This document shows, one piece after another, positions 41,525 to 49,695 of a stretch of DNA of 64,000 nucleotides. The stretch is from Haloarchaeobius amylolyticus (GTDB taxonomy: Archaea > Halobacteriota > Halobacteria > Halobacteriales > Natrialbaceae), in the NCBI RefSeq assembly GCF_026616195.1, contig NZ_JANHDH010000004.1, positions 1-64,000 of the forward strand, given 5' to 3'. The position numbers and the translations under genes were made by a program. The notes below the pieces were generated by a model, which made no database searches, had not been told where the DNA came from, and worked only from the letters and a program-made list of their open reading frames with translations. Numbering within the stretch: position 1 is the stretch's first letter; every line of letters starts with the position of its first letter.

Positions 41525-42334
41525 ATGCCGATAACTCAATCCGACATCCGAGATCTCTGTACCGACGCGGTGTTCGACCGCGGGCAGAACTACTACGCCG
41601 AGGGGCACATTCACGAGCAACGACGTGTCGACGACATCATCACCGCGACAGTCGAAGGATCGAAGCTGTACGACGTGACGCTCTCACTCGCCGAGCCCGA
41701 TTTCGAGCCATCCTGTACGTGTCCATACGATGGGCCCGGGGAGTGCAAACACGTCGTTGCCGTACTCTTGTCGCTGAGCGACGATCTACCGGAAGATGAG
41801 GGAGAGCGTCTCGACGCCGTCTTCGAAGATATCGACACCACCGAGTTACAGGCATTTGTACGCGAGGAACTCGCTCGTGACGATGCGATGCTGGATCGGT
41901 TCTTCGCAACGTTCGATGCAACGTCAGGAAAATCTCACGAAGCGTATCGGGACGACGTCACCCAACTGTTCGAAGAACACACCAGAGAGTACCCTGTCGT
42001 CATCGATGCAATCGATTTCAGCCAACTCACGGATCTCGGGGAACGATACCAATATCGAGGCCGTTATCGCCAGGCAGCAGCGGTCTATCGTGGACTCGTG
42101 GCTGGAATCGACGACAACATCGAAATCGTCGATGGAGCCTACGACCACTATGCAAGGGTTTTCCGTGAGAGCTTAGACGCCTACGTCGACTGCGTCACAG
42201 CAGCTGACCTCTCCTCGACTGAGTACGACGCGTACGAACAGTTCATAGTCGAGAGAATCGAGTCTGGGTCACATATCCATCGCGAACAGTTCGAGCGAAC
42301 GCTATCGACTCTGCAAGCCGCAATCGAAGAGTGA
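41525..42334 (+). CDS. SWIM zinc-finger protein with a helical C-terminal domain
   Basis: This is a 269-residue protein if started at MPITQSDIRDLCT. An ATG 14 codons earlier is less likely. The N-terminal part has the pattern YYAEGHIHEQ, followed by the SWIM finger CTCPYDGPGECKH at about residues 63-75 and VVAVLLSLSDDL. This arrangement is common to haloarchaeal SWIM proteins and to SWI2/SNF2-associated ones. The C-terminal 150 residues are helical and repeat-like (RYQYRGRYRQAAAVYRGLV). It stands alone between minus-strand genes. Role unknown. Confidence 0.8.
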   Translation: MPITQSDIRDLCTDAVFDRGQNYYAEGHIHEQRRVDDIITATVEGSKLYDVTLSLAEPDFEPSCTCPYDGPGECKHVVAVLLSLSDDLPEDEGERLDAVFEDIDTTELQAFVREELARDDAMLDRFFATFDATSGKSHEAYRDDVTQLFEEHTREYPVVIDAIDFSQLTDLGERYQYRGRYRQAAAVYRGLVAGIDDNIEIVDGAYDHYARVFRESLDAYVDCVTAADLSSTEYDAYEQFIVERIESGSHIHREQFERTLSTLQAAIEE

Positions 42335-42390
42335 GGCACGGTTGGTGTTTCAGCCAACACGGGCGTAGGGGGAAGGCATAAGAGGAGCGA

Positions 42391-42720
42391 TTAGAGTTCC
42401 TTCACCCACCCAATTTCCCCTGAACGCTTTTCGAATCCTTCTGTCTCTAAGATATGCTCCATAGCTGGGTGCGTAGCATTGTTCGTCGACACTTCACTAC
42501 ACCCCTCTGTCCGACTCAACTCAAGGAATTCATTGAGGGCTGCCCGGCCCACACCCTTGTCCTCCCAGTGTAGCTCCACAGTGAGATACTCTAACTCACC
42601 GGGGACACCTTCGATTGCACCCGCGTACTCACCGTCGACAAGAATATCGTATCCCAGCATCGCCTCGGTGAGCGAGAGAGCTTCTGGGTCAACGGTATTG
42701 ACATCGTCCGCGGCAGTCAT
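42391..42720 (-). CDS. GNAT-family acetyltransferase-like protein
   Basis: This is a 109-residue protein. The short GNAT core is visible: a strand pair (YDILVDGEYAGAI, LEYLTVEL), then the acetyl-CoA loop DKGVGRAALNEFLEL (consensus R/QxxGxG/A), then a helix-strand end (AMEHILETEGFEKR). At this length the N-terminal strands are missing, as in small GNATs. It is the last gene on this strand after the PIN operon and may be cotranscribed with it. Substrate unknown. Confidence 0.75.
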   Translation of the reverse strand: MTAADDVNTVDPEALSLTEAMLGYDILVDGEYAGAIEGVPGELEYLTVELHWEDKGVGRAALNEFLELSRTEGCSEVSTNNATHPAMEHILETEGFEKRSGEIGWVKEL

Positions 42721-42747
42721 CGTATTCGATTAGTGAATAATCACTCT

Positions 42748-42852
42748 TCAATCTTGGAGCTTCGCAGCCATTCGGCCAGCCTCTTCGGCTTCCTCGCTCC
42801 GGGACAAATCGTATCTGGCGAGCGCTTCTTCGACCGCCTCATCGAGCTTCAT
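42748..42852 (-). CDS. 34-residue helical protein at the end of the PIN operon
   Basis: The ATG lies 8 bp after the stop of the HTH gene. The peptide starts MKLDEAVEEALARYD and contains SRSEEAEEAGRMAAK, a fully helical, acidic/alkaline-patterned sequence like a small antitoxin or the linker helix of one. Its position inside a four-gene run supports a real gene, though chance cannot be excluded. Confidence 0.5.
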   Translation of the reverse strand: MKLDEAVEEALARYDLSRSEEAEEAGRMAAKLQD

Positions 42853-42860
42853 TCGTACTC

Positions 42861-43319
42861 CTACGGCGCTGCAGCCGCTGTGTCTCCAGTTCCGGTTTGG
42901 AACGAGAGGGTGATGACGAGTTTATCGAACCAGACGACAGGACGCTTGCTCTGGCCGACTTCCTCGAAGAAGATGATTCCCAGCTGTGCAAGTCGCCTGA
43001 GTTCCTCGTGGACATTTGTGACGTCACGGTCCACAACTCGGGCAGTTTCGTTGATGCTGGAGGGGGCCTCCTGACGAACAGCCTCGAGGAGTTCGAGCGT
43101 ACGCGGCGGCAGCGTCTCCATGAGATCGTCGTAGCTTGTGAACGAGAGCGTCGGTGTCGTATCCACTGAATCGCCGTGTTCCAGTGACTCGATGTCGTCA
43201 GTGACGTCGTCGTGGAACTCGTCGGACGATTTGACCGTCACAACGAGGGTCGACGCAGCCCGAAGCTGTTCGCGTTCCATCGGATGCAGCGGTGGCGTTA
43301 ATTCAGCCATTGCGCTCAC
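42861..43319 (-). CDS. Winged-helix regulator, HVO_A0114-like
   Basis: This is a 152-residue protein. The winged-helix domain spans about residues 65-140 (LPPRTLELLEAVRQEAPSSI, TNVHEELRRLAQLGIIFFEE and a PVVWFDKLVI wing). The N-terminal 60 residues are beta-rich and acidic, as in the haloarchaeal HVO_A0114-type DNA-binding proteins. The start overlaps the PIN stop by 4 bp (ATGA), so it is translated with the toxin. It probably controls the toxin-antitoxin operon. Confidence 0.75.
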   Translation of the reverse strand: MSAMAELTPPLHPMEREQLRAASTLVVTVKSSDEFHDDVTDDIESLEHGDSVDTTPTLSFTSYDDLMETLPPRTLELLEAVRQEAPSSINETARVVDRDVTNVHEELRRLAQLGIIFFEEVGQSKRPVVWFDKLVITLSFQTGTGDTAAAAP

Positions 43320-43813
43320 TCGGGTCTCCGATAGGGGAGCGTCGTCACGTCGAAAGCGTCGTAATGTCGGTCGTACGTGAGGATGTGGTCGATCTCTAAC
43401 TCGGCCATGTGTGACGCGACGATGAAATCAGTCAGGGATGCATCGAGGTCGGTCCACTCAATAAACGTGTCCGTTGCATCACTGAAGACCTCCGGAGTAA
43501 CTGATTCGAGTTGATAGAGATCACTCTTATCGAGCGTCGTCAGAAACGTCGCGGCGTTTCGCATCGACGCCTGTTTTTTGAGGCGGGTCGCAGCCTCGTC
43601 GACGATATGGTCGTTCACGACCAGTCGTCGATAGGGGAGATCGCCGTCGCGGACAAAATCCATGAATGCACGTGAGACGGGATGCATCTGATCCTGCGGA
43701 TTAAACAGCGCATAGAGGAACTTCGGGCCACAGACGACTTGGTGACGAATCGAACCCGGTCGAAAGTGTTCAGCGGTCACCGTGCCAATCGGTGTCTCAA
43801 CTGATTCTGCCAT
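43316..43813 (-). CDS. PIN-domain toxin (VapC-like)
   Basis: This is a 165-residue protein. The PIN core has a VVCGPKFLYALFNPQDQMHP beginning in place of the usual DTS motif, then VVNDHIVDEAATRL, a central helical part, LDASLTDFIVASHMAELEID and the ending HILTYDRHYDAF, where acidic residues are grouped as in the family. VapC-type PINs cleave RNA. Five bp separate it from the antitoxin gene upstream. The normal first Asp is not obvious, so catalysis may depend on the remaining acids. Confidence 0.75.
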   Translation of the reverse strand: MAESVETPIGTVTAEHFRPGSIRHQVVCGPKFLYALFNPQDQMHPVSRAFMDFVRDGDLPYRRLVVNDHIVDEAATRLKKQASMRNAATFLTTLDKSDLYQLESVTPEVFSDATDTFIEWTDLDASLTDFIVASHMAELEIDHILTYDRHYDAFDVTTLPYRRPE

Positions 43814-43818
43814 CAGAG

Positions 43819-44130
43819 TTAGGAGTTCGAGGAGGGGTCCTCAGCGAGAACGAACGATTCATCGTTGCCGTGCCACTCCTCAACGAGATCGTCTTCTTCT
43901 CTGGCGTCTGTCTGTGCTGTCCGTGGAAGCGACGAATCATCGAGTTCATCGAGAACTGTAAAGGCTGCATCGTTCGGATCGGCCTGTTGCTGGCGTTCGA
44001 CCCACTCGATCAACGCCTCGTGACTGGCTTCTTTAAGCGATAGTCCGTGTTCCTCAGCGAACTCTCGAAATCGCTCGTACTCCTCCTCGTTCAACTCAGT
44101 TTGGACGTGTTTGGTATCGTGGCTACTCAT
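43819..44130 (-). CDS. Antitoxin-like protein with an N-terminal DNA-binding helix pair
   Basis: This is a 103-residue protein if started at MSSHDTKHVQTEL. The longer frame from 44175 has a basic, implausible start. Residues 1-45 read as a ribbon-helix-helix-like domain (VQTELNEEEYERFREFAEEH, SLKEASHEALIEWVERQ). The rest is a disordered acidic tail, as in antitoxins that wrap the toxin (LVEEWHGNDESFVLAEDPS). It begins the operon and lies 5 bp before the PIN gene. Confidence 0.75.
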   Translation of the reverse strand: MSSHDTKHVQTELNEEEYERFREFAEEHGLSLKEASHEALIEWVERQQQADPNDAAFTVLDELDDSSLPRTAQTDAREEDDLVEEWHGNDESFVLAEDPSSNS

Positions 44131-44617
44131 GTTGACCCTCCTGAGGTTGTGTGGATGTAGCGTCTCATGAAGCATAAGATGTTCGCATGTAGTAGTTCAT
44201 GAAATAGGGCTCGACCAGGGCCCTTCACACCTTGAAAACGGTATCGAGAGCAGTCGAAAACCGAGCGTCGAAGTTAGAGGCGGCGTAGCCGTCGATCAAC
44301 ACATACTGGAGAGCGATCTCGGGGGGCTCATCCAAGAATTCGATTAATGCGATACGTCGGCGATTGGAACCATCTGGCTCTGTTGGGATCCTTAGCCGCT
44401 GACAGCTTATTGAGGCCGTGCTAAATACAGAGACTGTATGCAGGACAGTATCCTCGTTTCTTGCAGACATACCCTTCTGAATCAGGTGCTCATGAGATGT
44501 GCAACTCCTCATCAGCAACCACAACCGGCACTACCCCCAAGAGAACCTTTATCCATCAGCCAACCACAAGGAAGGACAATAGCCGACCGTGACACATCAC
44601 AAGAGAGGGATACGGAT
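44131..44617. other. Gene-poor 487 bp with remnant sequences
   Basis: A minus-strand frame around 44225-44390 encodes ALIEFLDEPPEIALQYVLID and ends DTVFKV. It lacks a start and looks like the tail of a decayed gene. The string AGGCCGTGCTAAATACAGAG at about 44413 resembles AGGCCGTGCTGGATACAGGG at about 29999 and is probably the end of an old insertion sequence. The promoter of the gene at 44618 must lie in the right part. Confidence 0.4.
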
Positions 44618-45718
44618 ATGGAGATAGAGCAGGGTAGTTACACGCTTGAGCAACTCTGTCAGGAGGTCATAGACCACACTGAAAGCGCGTTTGAGCAGTA
44701 CCACGTCAAGCATCTCAAGTTCTACTTCTACATCGCAGACGAGGACTGGAATTCGAACTTCCCAGACAGGTACGAAACACAGGATTACGGGGAGATGACG
44801 AAGGTTTCTGCCGAGTATACGAATCGGTTCGGAGCGGAAGATCGCGCGGACTTCTTCATCGGCCCATACGGCGACGAGAGCGAGATCATCACAATCCTGA
44901 CTGCAGAGACGCAGGAGGCTATCGATCAAGCTCTCCTCCCCATGCTAGGCCGGAGGGACGACATCTCTCTCATGCCAATCATGCTGGAAGACTTCCAGCG
45001 CATGAACGAACTCGTTCTGGAGCACAACGATGTCCGAATTACCGAATTCAAGTCCAAGCGAGTTCCCGACCTGGCGGAGGCCGAGATCCGACCTAGCGTA
45101 CAGCGCTCTATTGAGTACAAAGGTCGGGATGGGAAGGAAGCAATTGAGGAACTCCGAAGCGGGTACGGTGTCGTACCCGTCCGAATCCAGTACGAGCATC
45201 AGAACCTCTCCCTGAAAATCGACTCCCGTGGGAAGTTCACGCTGAAGAAAATAAACTCGAAAAACTTTGATCTCCTCTTTGAGCTTGTCGAAGAAGTCAT
45301 CGAGAACGTTCTGGAACTGAAGGACATCACTCAAGAGATCCGATTTACCGAGGAGGAGGTGGAATCGGGAAATTTGTCGATTACGGTGCCCAAAGTTGAA
45401 GCGGGTGAAGTCACCTTCGACCGTGAATTCACTCGCGTACTAGCGGAGGATTTTGTCGAGGGCACCAGAAATCGCGACCGGGTCGACTTCAGTTTCACAG
45501 ATGTGACAATGCAGGCCGGTTCACTCGACTTCTCCGCTCAGGTAGTCGACGAGAATCGGAACTCGTTCTTCAACATCAGCGCCACTGCGGACGAGATGCG
45601 GATCGTCCCCGAGACGAACTGCTCGTTTCCTTCCCTGATCGAGTTCTACTTCTGTGTGTTGCAGCTCGTCGACGGGAACGCCGAGCTGGACCTGCACAAT
45701 TCTCAGACTGCTTCATAG
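44618..45718 (+). CDS. Unknown protein, first gene of a PD-(D/E)XK cassette
   Basis: This is a 366-residue protein if started at MEIEQGSYTLEQL. The frame is open 60 codons further upstream, but that part is Pro/Gln-rich, non-acidic and covers the remnant region. Strands and helices alternate throughout (HLKFYFYIADEDW, TLKKINSKNFDLLFELVEEV, NSFFNISATADEMR), with a roughly duplicated organisation of two beta-rich halves. No catalytic motif or membrane segment is seen. The nuclease gene starts directly after its TAG. It may be a sensor or recognition subunit. Confidence 0.6.
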   Translation: MEIEQGSYTLEQLCQEVIDHTESAFEQYHVKHLKFYFYIADEDWNSNFPDRYETQDYGEMTKVSAEYTNRFGAEDRADFFIGPYGDESEIITILTAETQEAIDQALLPMLGRRDDISLMPIMLEDFQRMNELVLEHNDVRITEFKSKRVPDLAEAEIRPSVQRSIEYKGRDGKEAIEELRSGYGVVPVRIQYEHQNLSLKIDSRGKFTLKKINSKNFDLLFELVEEVIENVLELKDITQEIRFTEEEVESGNLSITVPKVEAGEVTFDREFTRVLAEDFVEGTRNRDRVDFSFTDVTMQAGSLDFSAQVVDENRNSFFNISATADEMRIVPETNCSFPSLIEFYFCVLQLVDGNAELDLHNSQTAS

Positions 45719-46795
45719 ATGGTCAATATCGAGCCTCCCTCCGACCTACCGGACCATCACACGAGTGAATTCAGAAGTGCATATCGAGAGTGCATAATAC
45801 CCAAGAACAGGGATTTCGACCGCGAAGGCTACAAGGATGACCTTGAGAACTTCATCGACCAGGAGCGAGAGCACAGGAGACTGATTAATTTCTGTGTCTT
45901 CCCGTTCGTGCAGTCTGCACCGGAGGGGTACCAATTCGTCCGTGCCGATCCACTAGAGGAGTGTGGAGTCAAGAATTTCGACTTCCTCCTGCACGACTTA
46001 GAGGGGAAGGTCATCTTTGGAGAAGCAAAGGCCAGCCTCCCAACAAATGTTGGCAGTGAGATTAACGATCTCCTTGAGCAGCGAGAGACGGTCGAGGCGT
46101 GGCAAGACTATATCGAGGAGAACTACCTCGGACAAGAGATGGTGTTCGCAGAGTATGTGCTAGCGACGTACGATAACTACGCAACTACCGCATCTCGGAA
46201 AATGTTGGCGAGAGGCGAGGATGTGAAGGTCTGGGGCGTGAACAGAACGGAGAAAGAACTCAATCTCAAGAAGAGTCTGCCAGACGAAACCCCTGATAAT
46301 CTCCCGGGTGACGACCCCATCGCCGAACTCTCTAAGCTAGCCAAACACTCCATTGGTCCACTCAACTCGGTACTAGAGAATTGTAGGACTGCGACGGGAG
46401 CAGTTAGCGTTCTACCCGAATCGGCAGACATTGACCAGCTCCGGGTGATCACTCGCGCCTATTCCTCAAGAGGGAGAGACACGTTCATCGATCGCACAGA
46501 CATCAGACGTGAGATCAAGGCGGGTGCGCGGAATTATGGATCTGAGCGGATTGATGAGATCACCAACCAATTGATCGAATTGGGACAGGAGGTCGGCCTA
46601 CTCAAGGACTGGAGAGACGGTCCTGCGGATTACCGAGTTGTCTCTCAGTACACTTCCAGAAAGGGTATCGAGAAGACGCTGAAGAAGAAGTGGAAAGAAC
46701 ACAAAGTCAAAGAGAGGTACAGCAAGATGCAGGAGGCATGCCGAGAGTACGCTCGGGAAGAGGTAGGTAAGCAGACGCAGCTGAGTGAGTTCTGA
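45719..46795 (+). CDS. PD-(D/E)XK nuclease-fold protein with a C-terminal winged-helix-like region
   Basis: This is a 358-residue protein. Around residues 88-104 the nuclease core reads NFDFLLHD, spacer, VIFGEAKAS, giving D ... ExK, with Glu101 and Lys103 estimated from the count and an upstream acid in DPLEECG. This is the metal-binding set of restriction-endonuclease-like folds. A helical middle follows, then a region near 255-330 with a winged-helix look (ERIDEITNQLIELGQEVGLL). The end is basic and helical. It begins at the base after the preceding stop, so the two genes form one unit. A defence or DNA-processing role is inferred. Confidence 0.75.
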   Translation: MVNIEPPSDLPDHHTSEFRSAYRECIIPKNRDFDREGYKDDLENFIDQEREHRRLINFCVFPFVQSAPEGYQFVRADPLEECGVKNFDFLLHDLEGKVIFGEAKASLPTNVGSEINDLLEQRETVEAWQDYIEENYLGQEMVFAEYVLATYDNYATTASRKMLARGEDVKVWGVNRTEKELNLKKSLPDETPDNLPGDDPIAELSKLAKHSIGPLNSVLENCRTATGAVSVLPESADIDQLRVITRAYSSRGRDTFIDRTDIRREIKAGARNYGSERIDEITNQLIELGQEVGLLKDWRDGPADYRVVSQYTSRKGIEKTLKKKWKEHKVKERYSKMQEACREYAREEVGKQTQLSEF

Positions 46796-47067
46796 GACTC
46801 TTCAACTACTCTACCCTCCTGCTCTCCCTCGCTTGTGCCTTCACAATCAACTCGCCGCGGTAGTGGTTTAGGAACGTATCGACTCTTGGGCTTCGTCGAC
46901 GCGCTCAACCACGGAGAAATGAGCACCGCGGGATTTGTACTGACCGATCTGATTCGGTGAGGCCGTGTGCCGAGTGACTGACCGATACGTGCTCTGGCTC
47001 TCGTACGACAATCATGTCAGAATCACATTCCTTTAACAGGACTATTAATCCAGTCTATGTTATCTAC

Positions 47068-47262
47068 CTACTCGTCGCTAGACTTGAATTCGACACGGTC
47101 GCGTGAAAGCAGCGGATCTTCACCATTCCGAAGCGGCGGCTCACCGAGCGTTTCTGGGTCGATACCAGACCCATCCAGGAACGCTTCAAGCGAACTCATA
47201 GAAGTATCTTCGTCGCCAGTCATCGAATATACCTCGTGCCATCTCGTAGTGGCTGGTTCCAT
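47068..47262 (-). CDS. Small acidic protein under one of the inverted repeats
   Basis: This is a 64-residue protein. It starts MEPATTRWHEVYSM and contains SLEAFLDGSGIDPETLGE, a normal haloarchaeal acidic composition with little hydrophobic core. The ATG is preceded by AT-rich sequence (TTAATA), and the GTTACCCCAC repeat ends 45 bp upstream, matching the arrangement at 10402. It is probably the gene controlled by that site. No family recognised. Confidence 0.55.
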   Translation of the reverse strand: MEPATTRWHEVYSMTGDEDTSMSSLEAFLDGSGIDPETLGEPPLRNGEDPLLSRDRVEFKSSDE

Positions 47263-47306
47263 ATTAATGAATTTGTTCTGGGGACTCGGTTCTAATCTCG
47301 GAGAGT

Positions 47307-47348
47307 GTTACCCCACATATTACGACAACAAGTGGTTTGTGGGGTAAC
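47307..47348. promoter_or_regulatory. Inverted repeat GTTACCCCAC - 22 bp - GTGGGGTAAC, copy 2
   Basis: Both 10-bp arms are perfect and the right arm is preceded by TTT, as in copies 1 and 3. It lies between divergent genes, 45 bp from the small minus-strand gene and 183 bp from the OB-fold gene. Confidence 0.75.
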
Positions 47349-47488
47349 ATCAGTATCAATTCGAGGACACAGATCCGCTGTGGAAACGAGAACGAGAGTG
47401 TGGGGAAACTGTGGGGGTTTCCTGGAAAAACACCGATACTGGCCGCTCAGTCGGCGATATACCTATGCTCCGCTACGCAGTGTAGAGT

Positions 47489-47510
47489 GTGAGGCTGACT
47501 AGAGCCTCAC
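47489..47510. promoter_or_regulatory. 8-bp dyad GTGAGGCT-gactag-AGCCTCAC before the OB-fold gene
   Basis: A perfect 8-bp dyad ends 21 bp before the ATG at 47532. At this distance it could be an operator over the start region or a hairpin in the leader that affects translation. Confidence 0.5.
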
Positions 47511-47531
47511 GAACGGAATTGGTGTATTCCA

Positions 47532-49448
47532 ATGAACAGTAGCAACACTGAGGATAAGAACCTATCGGCGACGATAGAGGCGACGAAGCAGACGAACGAA
47601 CGACATGGGACCGCAACGACGCGGACTGAAGACGGTCGCTCGCCCTACTTCCGGACCTACCGGGAGGACCAGGAGCAGCGCCGCTCCACCACTGAGCCAA
47701 CGACGAGAACTCGGCTGGTCGCAAGACTGGCAGGACTCCTCTGGACGCTCATGGACGCCCCATCCGACGCTGACTCCCGAAACGACCCCGAGGTCACGAC
47801 GGACCAGCACGAAGACGGTGACGCCTACACGGAGCGGACCGCAGCGAAGACCGACTTCGGGACGCGTGCAGAACCCGTCGATGGACTGTACGGGTACACG
47901 TCTGATGGCTACCCCATCGTCCCAGAACGAGGACAGCTCATGAGAGCCCGAACGAACGCGAACGGCCAGCCCGCTGACGCGCTCATCGAGCCCGATTCAG
48001 CAGGCGATCTCGCATCGTGGCACCCTGGTAACGCCAGCTCAAAATTCGTCGATCCGACCGGCGAACAAGTCGTTGGTGTCGCCAGTGGCCTCGACGAATC
48101 CGCCGGCCGCACGACTGCACACACGCCGTCGACGCCCACTTCGAAGGCTGTCGACCACCGAGTGACGACCACTAGCCGCCACTCGAGCTCGGCTCCACTC
48201 GGCTCAGCCGAAAGCCGACTGCAAGCGTACGACCGACCGGACGACGCAGAGACCCACGACCACGCTGAGCGGACGGAGACAACCACGGGACTCGAGACCG
48301 CCGACCTGGAGGTCTTGCTCCCCGATGGCGAATACGTCCGTCTCGGTGACCTGGTCACCGAGCCCGAGCAGTTCGCAGGCAGCTCTCTGGAGTCCATCGA
48401 GCGATCACTCGCATTGGAGGCCGAGAAACGGAAAGTCACGGATGGCATCTGCCACCCTGGCGAGCTGAGCGACGACGTCGAGCTAGTCGGTCACGCGAAG
48501 TGGCTGAACAACCGATTCGACGAACTCGCAGCGACCCGGCCCACTGCGGCTGAACTCGCCGAGGCCCGAGAGAAACGAGCGAAGCAGGCCCACAAGGACC
48601 GCCTTCGTCCGTTGCTCGAGCTGGACCCTGACGAACACGAGGAAGTCTGTGCGATGGCGCACCGACTCCTGAGTGACGACTTCGAGAAGGTCTACGAGGT
48701 GCGCAAGAGTCCGCTGACGCTCGCACTCGCGCTCGCGAAGCGTGTCAACCGCGACGTCGAGCCGACGAATGCGCTGCTCAGACAGGCCGAAGACGAAGCG
48801 AACGATCCCCAGAACGTCCAGAAGATCGGCAACGTCCGATATATGTCGACTGCACAGACGAAGGGGAGGTTCTCCACGCAGGGTCGTGTTTCGATCCTCT
48901 TCGAGAACACTCACCCCGGAATCAAGCAGGCCGGCGTGCTTCAGGACGAGACCGGGACGATCCGTTTTGCAATTTGGGCGAAAAGCGAGTGGGATGAGAC
49001 GCGACCAACGCCGGATCCAACGGATTTCGGCGGTCGAACGCTCATCCGATCACACCGCTTCCCTGAACTGCAGGTCGGAGACGTTGTCCGTGTTGATAAT
49101 GTCGTGAAAGGATGGTACGGCAACGAAGCCACCTTCGAGACTCGTCGGGACAGCGAACTCACAATTCTGGAACGTACCAGTGACGAATCAAAGCGTGACG
49201 TACCTACGTCCGATGCTGTGACGACTCAGAAGTCGAGACAGCACAGACATCGTCAGCGAACTGGCCCTAAGACGATTGGCAAACCAGTGCCGAAGAATCC
49301 CATTGCGTACTGGCGGGGTTCTGAGAGCTGGGTGTTCCCGGTGACGGACTGGACACCTGACTGGTGGCTCGCACAGGAAAACGTTGAGAGCGTTGGAACG
49401 TCTGATGCGGAGACGATGACTGGCAGGAAGGTAACCACTGAACCGTAA
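47532..49448 (+). CDS. Large plasmid protein with a C-terminal OB-fold (RPA-like)
   Basis: This is a 638-residue protein. The first 240 residues are low-complexity Thr/Asp/Arg/Ser-rich. Residues about 300-430 are helical and charged. Residues about 440-545 form an OB-fold resembling single-stranded DNA-binding domains: FSTQGRVSILFENTHPGIKQ, VLQDETGTIRFAIWAKSEW, LQVGDVVRVDNVVKGWYGNE. The tail is basic, then Trp-rich (WVFPVTDWTPDWW). Proteins of this kind occur on haloarchaeal plasmids and probably act in replication or repair. It is flanked by two copies of the GTTACCCCAC repeat, which may control it. Confidence 0.75.
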   Translation: MNSSNTEDKNLSATIEATKQTNERHGTATTRTEDGRSPYFRTYREDQEQRRSTTEPTTRTRLVARLAGLLWTLMDAPSDADSRNDPEVTTDQHEDGDAYTERTAAKTDFGTRAEPVDGLYGYTSDGYPIVPERGQLMRARTNANGQPADALIEPDSAGDLASWHPGNASSKFVDPTGEQVVGVASGLDESAGRTTAHTPSTPTSKAVDHRVTTTSRHSSSAPLGSAESRLQAYDRPDDAETHDHAERTETTTGLETADLEVLLPDGEYVRLGDLVTEPEQFAGSSLESIERSLALEAEKRKVTDGICHPGELSDDVELVGHAKWLNNRFDELAATRPTAAELAEAREKRAKQAHKDRLRPLLELDPDEHEEVCAMAHRLLSDDFEKVYEVRKSPLTLALALAKRVNRDVEPTNALLRQAEDEANDPQNVQKIGNVRYMSTAQTKGRFSTQGRVSILFENTHPGIKQAGVLQDETGTIRFAIWAKSEWDETRPTPDPTDFGGRTLIRSHRFPELQVGDVVRVDNVVKGWYGNEATFETRRDSELTILERTSDESKRDVPTSDAVTTQKSRQHRHRQRTGPKTIGKPVPKNPIAYWRGSESWVFPVTDWTPDWWLAQENVESVGTSDAETMTGRKVTTEP

Positions 49449-49535
49449 CGAACTGTAGCAACCAGAGTCCCCTACGGACTCAGAAATCTAACCCCTCTTT
49501 CCGAACACCTGAACGGGAGCAATTGTAGACAAGCA

Positions 49536-49577
49536 GTTACCCCACCTAAACAGATACACTGCAATTTGTGGGGTAAC
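49536..49577. promoter_or_regulatory. Inverted repeat GTTACCCCAC - 22 bp - GTGGGGTAAC, copy 3
   Basis: Perfect 10-bp arms, with TTT before the right arm. It lies 87 bp after the OB-fold gene and 58 bp before the right end of a TnpB element. No gene starts close by, so either the element separated it from its target or it acts with copy 2 across the OB-fold gene. Confidence 0.7.
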
Positions 49578-49635
49578 GGTTGAGTTGGTAGCACGCTTTC
49601 CTGTCTTATCTAGATGGACTCCTCAGGGACGAGCG

Positions 49636-49695
49636 TGACATCCTCCTCGCCGTAAACGGAGAGGCTTCCCGTACGCAGTTGGGATATTTGCTGGT
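49636..49695 (-). mobile_element. Right end of the TnpB element, copy 2
   Basis: The 60 bp after the stop closely match the right end at 11806-11866, with a hairpin of GGCTTCCC type and the terminal GGAGGATGTCA. Differences between the two copies are small and scattered. Confidence 0.6.
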
